Assembly: GCA_949318235.1 (NCBI GenBank)
Contig: OX439130.1
Location: 42,917,040-42,981,039 of the forward strand
Source: Ecdyonurus torrentis
Lineage: Eukaryota > Arthropoda > Insecta > Ephemeroptera > Heptageniidae
Length of the DNA stretch: 64,000 nt
Direction: 5' to 3'
The translations under genes and the position numbers were made by a program. Positions 63,886 to 64,000 of this stretch are shown piece by piece (position 1 is the stretch's first letter; the number at the start of each line of letters is the position of its first letter). The notes beneath the pieces are model-generated. The model was not told the origin of the DNA. It saw nothing but the letters and a program-made list of their open reading frames with translations, and made no database searches.

Positions 63886-64000
63886 AGCCTAAATTAAATA
63901 ACCACAACTCGCCTCTTAGCAAAATAGTCACGACATTTTGGGTAGTGACAGGGTGCGTGCATCTTAATTGGCATCAGTATGAGCCCGTTCCACGCGCAAT

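Overview
The window is an AT-rich piece of an animal nuclear genome, most likely arthropod. It carries one real protein-coding gene: five exons of a furry (fry) homologue on the + strand, spread over about 39 kb. The spliced exons are in phase with each other and give about 270 continuous residues, including the strongly conserved blocks around [20 protein letters not shown] and [11 protein letters not shown]. Gene identity rests on recalled family conservation. The arthropod assignment rests on residue choices in the second and third exons and on the repeat content; the species cannot be named.

Layout: intron from 1 to 7980; exon A 7981-8103; intron; exon B 12354-12487; a 58-nt intron; exon C 12546-12665; a 20-kb intron; exon D 32646-32780; a 14.3-kb intron; exon E 47117-47415; then at least 16.6 kb of further intron to the window end. 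I found no second gene, no functional tRNA or rRNA gene and no CRISPR. Nearly all long open frames away from the exons are microsatellites read as Ser-Leu, Ile-Tyr or Arg-Glu repeats.

The introns are a dense collection of transposable elements and simple repeats. (1) TTAA-flanked hairpin elements of 324-784 bp occur in at least six sequence families, most with ends of the form TTAA-AGG..TAG, possibly Kolobok or piggyBac type. (2) Other terminal-inverted-repeat MITEs include a TA-flanked family with ends TAGGGTG (three copies), a 393-bp near-perfect hairpin with TTA flanks, and several smaller hairpins. (3) Penelope-like retroelement remnants with a GIY-YIG endonuclease occur as two head-to-head inverted pairs embedded in (TA)n, plus a third, more diverged copy. 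(4) A LINE reverse-transcriptase tail (minus strand) is split by a 1492-bp hAT-like element with an exact 8-bp target duplication; the element itself holds a SINE tail and a 5S-rRNA-like segment. (5) A tRNA-derived SINE has two near-complete and two partial copies. (6) Long (TA)n, (CT)n, (CA)n, (CATT)35 and homopolymer tracts are everywhere.

Nothing here looks like a new multigene system. The most informative structures are the nested LINE/hAT/SINE insertion, the TTAA-element group, and the paired Penelope copies inside TA microsatellites.
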